From positions 1,690,804 to 1,754,803 of the forward strand of contig NZ_CP040297.1 of the NCBI RefSeq assembly GCF_013393945.1: DNA of 64,000 bases. Direction: 5' to 3'. The position numbers and the translations under genes were made by a program. The stretch is from Nostoc sp. TCL26-01. Lineage in GTDB: Bacteria; Cyanobacteriota; Cyanobacteriia; Cyanobacteriales; Nostocaceae. Below the pieces are notes generated by a model that saw only the letters and a list, made by a program, of their open reading frames with translations, ran no database searches and was not told the origin of the DNA. Positions 60,295-64,000 of this stretch are shown one piece after another. The first letter of the stretch is position 1; the number at the start of each line of letters is the position of its first letter.

Positions 60295-61863
60295 TCATAA
60301 TAATTTTGCTGTTTGCGATCGCTCCACTAAACTATTCGCACATAAAATACCAGAAGCAGCCACAGCCGGCACACCAATTCCCGGCATAGTGCTATCACCG
60401 ACACGATACAAACCCTGGATAGGCGTATGTGTACTAGGAAACAAACCCTTACCAGCAGCAATTGCTGGGCCATAGGTTCCTTGATATCTTCTCAGATAAT
60501 GAGCGTGCGTCAACGGTGTACCAATGAGTTCCAACACTACACGTTCTCTGACATCAGGGATGACTTTCGCTAAAGCTTGATATAAAGATTCTGCTTGCGC
60601 TTTTTTCTTCACTTCATACCCATCATTCCGTTCCCAGCCAGCGTAAGCTTCCAAAGTATAAGCATGAACCACATGATGTCCCTCTAGGGCAAGACTTTGA
60701 TCCCACACACTGGGAATTGAGATCATGCAAGTATTACCTGGTGTCGTGATATCTTGCTGGGAGTCATGCACTACCACATGATGTCCCGTCAAATTTTCTA
60801 ACCCATCTGCTTTAATACCTAAATGTAAGTGCATGAAACTGTCTACATCTGGTGTTGCTAAAGCATCACGACGATAACTAGCAGGCAAATCTTCAGGACG
60901 TAATAAGTAATTATAAGTATCCCAAATTGTCGCGTTAGAAATGACTATAGGTGCATGGAGAACTTCCCCACTTTTTAACCTCACACCCACAGCCTTACCA
61001 GATTCCACCAAGATTTGCTCGACATGACATCCCAAGCGTAACTCACCACCCCAGCGTTCTAACCCCCGCACTAAAGCCTTAACAATAGCTGCACTACCTC
61101 CCACAGGATACTCCACCCCCACGCGGGAACGTTCACCCAACATGAAAGCCATCTCTGGGGTAATTGTGCCATGTGCTTTTAAGCCGGAGAGTAAGAAGCA
61201 TTCTAAATCAATTAGTCGTCGTACCCAAGAGTCTTGAACTATAGTATCCATGACATCACCCACAGAAGACTGCACCAAAGGCAAATAAGGTAACATTTTC
61301 CCCAAAGAGGGTAAGTAACGTTGCCATAAAACTAAAATTACTTGCCAGTCTGCCCTCAGTGCTAGAGTGGGAATGCCTTTCATCGCCTCATAAAGACCTA
61401 GCAAGCGTTGTGTAAATTGCCGGAGTTCTTTTGCACCTTGAGGCAAAATTTTCTCAATTTCCTGGAGGTATTTTTCCATGTTGCTATAAACTGCAACAGT
61501 TCCTTCAGGAAAATGGTATTTTCCTAGAGGATCATAAGGTATAACTTGTAAAGATTCACCTAAAGCATCGAGAATCTGCTTGACAGGATTCAAGCTCTGT
61601 GCATCTGTCAGACCACAATAAAAGGAGGGGCCAGAATCAAATTCAAATCCTCGCCGTCTAAAGCTATGGGCTGCACCACCAGGAATTGTATGACTTTCAC
61701 ACACCATTACCCGCTTGCCATAACGTGCTAGCAACCCCGCAGCACATAATCCACCGATACCGCTACCGATAACAATGGTATCAAGTGGGGAGTGAGGAGT
61801 GCTGAGTGAAGAATGCTGTTCGCCCTTGGCGTTCCCGAAGGGTGCACTGAGTGAGAAGTTCAT
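60295..61863 (-). CDS. CrtISO/CrtH-like carotenoid isomerase family oxidoreductase
   Basis: The 522-residue flavoprotein has the FAD dinucleotide motif TIVIGSGIGGLCAAGLLA (about 29-46), the family part GGAAHSFRRRGFEFDSGPS, YPVGGSAAIVKALVRG (about 257-272) and the C-terminal GLYRVGDSTMPGIGVPAVAASG. It resembles prolycopene isomerases and related desaturase-like enzymes, and may be a paralogue rather than CrtH itself. The first 27 codons, before the FAD motif, are read from repeat sequence (a CTCAGCACTC-type array with a GGCGTTCCCGAAGGGTG piece), so the native start is unclear. It diverges from the Mla-type ATPase gene. Confidence 0.85.
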   Translation of the reverse strand: MNFSLSAPFGNAKGEQHSSLSTPHSPLDTIVIGSGIGGLCAAGLLARYGKRVMVCESHTIPGGAAHSFRRRGFEFDSGPSFYCGLTDAQSLNPVKQILDALGESLQVIPYDPLGKYHFPEGTVAVYSNMEKYLQEIEKILPQGAKELRQFTQRLLGLYEAMKGIPTLALRADWQVILVLWQRYLPSLGKMLPYLPLVQSSVGDVMDTIVQDSWVRRLIDLECFLLSGLKAHGTITPEMAFMLGERSRVGVEYPVGGSAAIVKALVRGLERWGGELRLGCHVEQILVESGKAVGVRLKSGEVLHAPIVISNATIWDTYNYLLRPEDLPASYRRDALATPDVDSFMHLHLGIKADGLENLTGHHVVVHDSQQDITTPGNTCMISIPSVWDQSLALEGHHVVHAYTLEAYAGWERNDGYEVKKKAQAESLYQALAKVIPDVRERVVLELIGTPLTHAHYLRRYQGTYGPAIAAGKGLFPSTHTPIQGLYRVGDSTMPGIGVPAVAASGILCANSLVERSQTAKLL

Positions 61864-61870
61864 GTTTTTT

Positions 61871-61916
61871 TGACTATTGACTATTGACTATTGACTATTG
61901 ACTATTGACTATTGAC
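61871..61916. repeat. GACTATT heptamer array upstream of the Mla-type ATPase
   Basis: Six perfect direct copies of GACTATT lie just before the start codon of the gene at 61919, so the leader and any ribosome binding site are repeat-derived. Confidence 0.75.
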
Positions 61917-61918
61917 AA

Positions 61919-62701
61919 ATGACAGAACCATTAATTGAACTCAAAGGTGTTTCTAAGTCCTTTGGTAGCAATCAGGTTTTAGACAATGTAGATTTGACGA
62001 TTTATCGAGGAGAGGCTGTAGGAATTATCGGCCCTTCCGGCACTGGTAAATCGACAATTTTACGAGTAATTGCTGGTTTAATTACGCCTGATGCTGGGGA
62101 AGTTTATGTGCAAGGTGTCAAACGAGAGGGGTTAATTGAGGATGGACATGATCCGGTAGGTATTGGTATGGTGTTTCAGCAAGCCGCCTTGTTTGATTCT
62201 TTGACTGTAGAAGAGAATGTTGGGTTTTTACTTTATCAAAATTCCCAGTTAGAGCGATCGCGGATTCAAGAATTAGTCAAGGAAAAATTAGAAATGGTGG
62301 GTTTACCAGGAACCGGTCATCTCTATCCATCGGAACTTTCTGGTGGGATGCGGAAACGGGTAAGTTTTGCCCGGGCAATTATGTCTAACCCGGATAATCC
62401 CGCAGATGGGCCAGAAGTTTTACTTTACGATGAACCCACAGCTGGACTTGATCCTATCGCCTCTACAGTCATAGAAGATTTAATCCGTGGCTTGCAATGC
62501 ACACAAGGCGTTTGTAGTACCTATGCCATTGTTACCCACCAAGACAGCACAATTCGCCGAACAGCTGATAGACTAGTGTTTCTTTATCACGGTAAAGTGC
62601 AGTGGCAAGGGACAGTTAGCGACGTAGACAGCACCGACCATCCATTAATCAATCAATTTATGAGTGGGAGTGTGCAAGGGCCTATTCAGGTAGTTGGTTA
62701 A
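61919..62701 (+). CDS. Mla-type phospholipid ABC transporter ATP-binding protein
   Basis: The 260-residue ATPase has Walker A GPSGTGKST (about 39-47), the Q-loop region VGIGMVFQQAALFDSLTV, the signature LSGGMRKRVSFARAIM, Walker B VLLYDEPTAGLDP and the switch His in VTHQD. The LSGGMRKR signature and the IASTVIEDLI region are typical of the MlaF/Ttg2A class that moves phospholipids between inner and outer membranes. The MCE gene downstream supports this. The permease (MlaE) is not in the window. In cyanobacteria this system may also serve thylakoid lipids. Confidence 0.9.
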   Translation: MTEPLIELKGVSKSFGSNQVLDNVDLTIYRGEAVGIIGPSGTGKSTILRVIAGLITPDAGEVYVQGVKREGLIEDGHDPVGIGMVFQQAALFDSLTVEENVGFLLYQNSQLERSRIQELVKEKLEMVGLPGTGHLYPSELSGGMRKRVSFARAIMSNPDNPADGPEVLLYDEPTAGLDPIASTVIEDLIRGLQCTQGVCSTYAIVTHQDSTIRRTADRLVFLYHGKVQWQGTVSDVDSTDHPLINQFMSGSVQGPIQVVG

Positions 62702-62713
62702 GAGGAGTGCTGA

Positions 62714-62771
62714 GTGAGGGAGTGAGGGAGTGAGGGAGTGAGGGAGTGAGGGAGTGAGGGAGTGAGGGAGT
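62714..62771. repeat. GAGTGAGG tandem repeat
   Basis: About seven copies of an 8-base unit (GAGTGAGG) lie between the Mla-type ATPase and MCE genes, followed by a TGAATTT array at about 62815-62855. The number of copies may vary between strains. Confidence 0.75.
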
Positions 62772-62912
62772 AATGAGTGCTGAGTGATGAGGGGGAGTCA
62801 GGAGTGATGATTCTTAATTCTTAATTTTGAATTTTGAATTTTGAATTTTGAATTGATTTCCCCCATCTCCCTATCTCCCGATTTCTGCTGTAATTGTTGG
62901 GTGGAGGAAAAT

Positions 62913-64000
62913 ATGCGAGAGTTTATCACTAATCGTTTTGCATCTCGACGAACATTAAGAGAAGGATCAGTAGGATTGTTGGTGCTGTTGGGAATAGGGG
63001 CATTTGGAGTCATCCTATTGTGGTTAAATAGATATACGGCTGCGGGTAATTCTTATAAAGCGATCGTAGAATTTGCTAATGCAGGTGGTATGCAAAGAGG
63101 CGCTACAGTCCGCTATCGTGGTGTGAAAGTAGGTAGCATTTCTCGGATTCAACCAAAGGCAAATGCTATTGAAGTAGAAATCGAAATAGTTCAACCAAAC
63201 CTGATCATCCCTCGTGATGTAGTGGTAGAAGCTAATCAAACAGGATTAATTAGCGAAAGTATTATAGAGATCACCCCAAAATCAACACTACCCACCGGAA
63301 TAACTATCGCCCAACCTTTAGATAAAAATTGTGACTCCAGCCTAATTGTTTGTAATAATTCGCGGTTAAAAGGGCAAATAGGTATCAGCGTTGATGAACT
63401 GATTCGCAGCAGTACAGAGTTAGCGACTGTGTACAATAACCCTGAATTTTATCAAAGAGTCAATAAACTGCTAGAAACTTCTTCAGAAGCTGCCACTGGT
63501 GTTGCTGCACTCACTAAAGATATTCGCACTTTAAGCAAAAGCTTTCAAGGACAGATAGGGACATTTTCTGCCACTGCTAATTCTGTGCAACGGGCAACGA
63601 ATGAACTCACCGCTTCCACCACGAAAACAGTCAATCAGTTGGGTGTCACTGCCGTTCAATTTGGGAGTACAGCAACTCAAGCAAATAAGCTGTTGAGTGA
63701 TTTAGATAGTTTAGTGACAACAAATCGTTCAACGTTGGTAGGCGCTTTAAACAATATCACAGAAATTAGCAGTCAACTGCGTGTAACTGTGAGTAGCCTA
63801 TCACCTAGTTTGAATCGATTAACTCAAGGAGAATTAATTAAAAATTTAGAAAGTCTCTCAGCCAATGCAGCTCAAGCCTCAGCCAATTTGCGAGACGCAA
63901 CTAAAACTCTCAATGATCCGAAAAACGCTCTGCTGCTGCAACAAACCCTAGATTCAGCCAGAGTAACTTTTGAAAATACCCAAAAAATTACATCTGATTT
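62913..64000 (+). CDS. MCE/MlaD-family lipid transport protein, 3' truncated by window edge
   Basis: The start ATG has a strong ribosome binding site (GTGGAGGAAAAT). The visible 362 residues begin with a basic cytoplasmic end, one membrane segment (about 18-40, GSVGLLVLLGIGAFGVILLW) and the MCE domain (about 47-125; YKAIVEFANAGGMQRGATVR, then VRYRGVKVGSISRI). A long helical, Ala/Ser/Thr/Asn-rich region follows that should build the periplasmic assembly. The frame is open at the end of the window. It works with the ATPase encoded just upstream, in a lipid transport system of the Mla type. The gap to the ATPase gene is filled by tandem repeats. Confidence 0.9.
   Translation, partial: MREFITNRFASRRTLREGSVGLLVLLGIGAFGVILLWLNRYTAAGNSYKAIVEFANAGGMQRGATVRYRGVKVGSISRIQPKANAIEVEIEIVQPNLIIPRDVVVEANQTGLISESIIEITPKSTLPTGITIAQPLDKNCDSSLIVCNNSRLKGQIGISVDELIRSSTELATVYNNPEFYQRVNKLLETSSEAATGVAALTKDIRTLSKSFQGQIGTFSATANSVQRATNELTASTTKTVNQLGVTAVQFGSTATQANKLLSDLDSLVTTNRSTLVGALNNITEISSQLRVTVSSLSPSLNRLTQGELIKNLESLSANAAQASANLRDATKTLNDPKNALLLQQTLDSARVTFENTQKITSD

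Noticed and set aside
61871..61916. Regular direct repeats as a CRISPR array
   Set aside because: The unit is 7 bases with no spacers; this is the cyanobacterial heptamer repeat type. The same holds for all other arrays in the window.

Overview
The window looks like chromosomal DNA from a filamentous, probably heterocyst-forming cyanobacterium (Nostoc/Anabaena-type, order Nostocales). The evidence is photosynthetic: plastocyanin, a cytochrome c6, cytochrome c-550 (psbV) with its psbV2 paralogue, flavodiiron proteins, and a carotenoid-isomerase-type enzyme. It is supported by abundant GCGATCGC (HIP1) palindromes, by heptamer tandem repeats such as GACTATT and GTGCTGA in most intergenic gaps, and by the overall moderately AT-rich composition. 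No rRNA, tRNA or CRISPR array was recognised. The strain cannot be named from the sequence alone.

Layout. 1-3.7 kb: end of a TonB-like protein, then a leftward set of lumenal electron carriers (petJ-like, petE, psbV2, psbV). 4.0-5.8 kb: two sugar ABC permeases; a matching type of solute-binding protein lies alone at 20.2-21.4 kb. 6.1-6.6 kb: a NifX-type protein. 7.2-11.5 kb: a flv4 / membrane protein / flv2 operon. 11.9-18.4 kb: a three-gene cluster of an alpha/beta hydrolase, a caspase-clan (C25-like) protease and a CHAT-nSTAND protein with a membrane anchor; this is the best candidate for an undescribed immunity or cell-death module. 18.4-20.1 kb: a mobile scrap-yard with an xisI fragment, a multi-hairpin element, and an ISAs1-type insertion sequence nested inside a palindromic MITE. 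21.5-29.3 kb: trmFO, a Uma2 nuclease, a BrnT/BrnA toxin-antitoxin pair, a GNAT acetyltransferase with a kinase-like protein, and a five-gene TetR-led operon (tautomerase, thioesterase, GST, patatin-like). 29.6-36.6 kb: a PAS-Crp regulator, a TM2 protein, a CPBP protease, a pentapeptide protein and an LCP cell-wall ligase. 36.7-49.9 kb: manC, a UbiB-like kinase, an ABC-2 exporter, a Ser/Thr kinase, purT, a Uup-type ABC-F protein, a DUF1824 protein and a prohibitin-like protein. 50.1-51.1 kb: an ABC exporter pseudogene with an internal deletion. 51.3-64.0 kb: a possible CcmS homologue, a one-module A-T-TE synthetase, a TPR protein, a 2OG-Fe dioxygenase, sfsA, gntK, a GlsB-like protein, a nuclease-like protein, a CrtISO-like protein and the start of an Mla-type lipid transport locus (ATPase plus MCE protein, running off the end).

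The window is unusually rich in short repeats, several nested in one another. Two sequence-divergent multi-hairpin elements (18.65-18.74 kb and 51.75-51.86 kb) keep the same fold with compensatory changes, which suggests selection on an RNA or single-stranded DNA structure. Some repeats have been recruited into genes: the N-terminus of the CrtISO-like protein and the C-terminus of TrmFO are read from repeat sequence.
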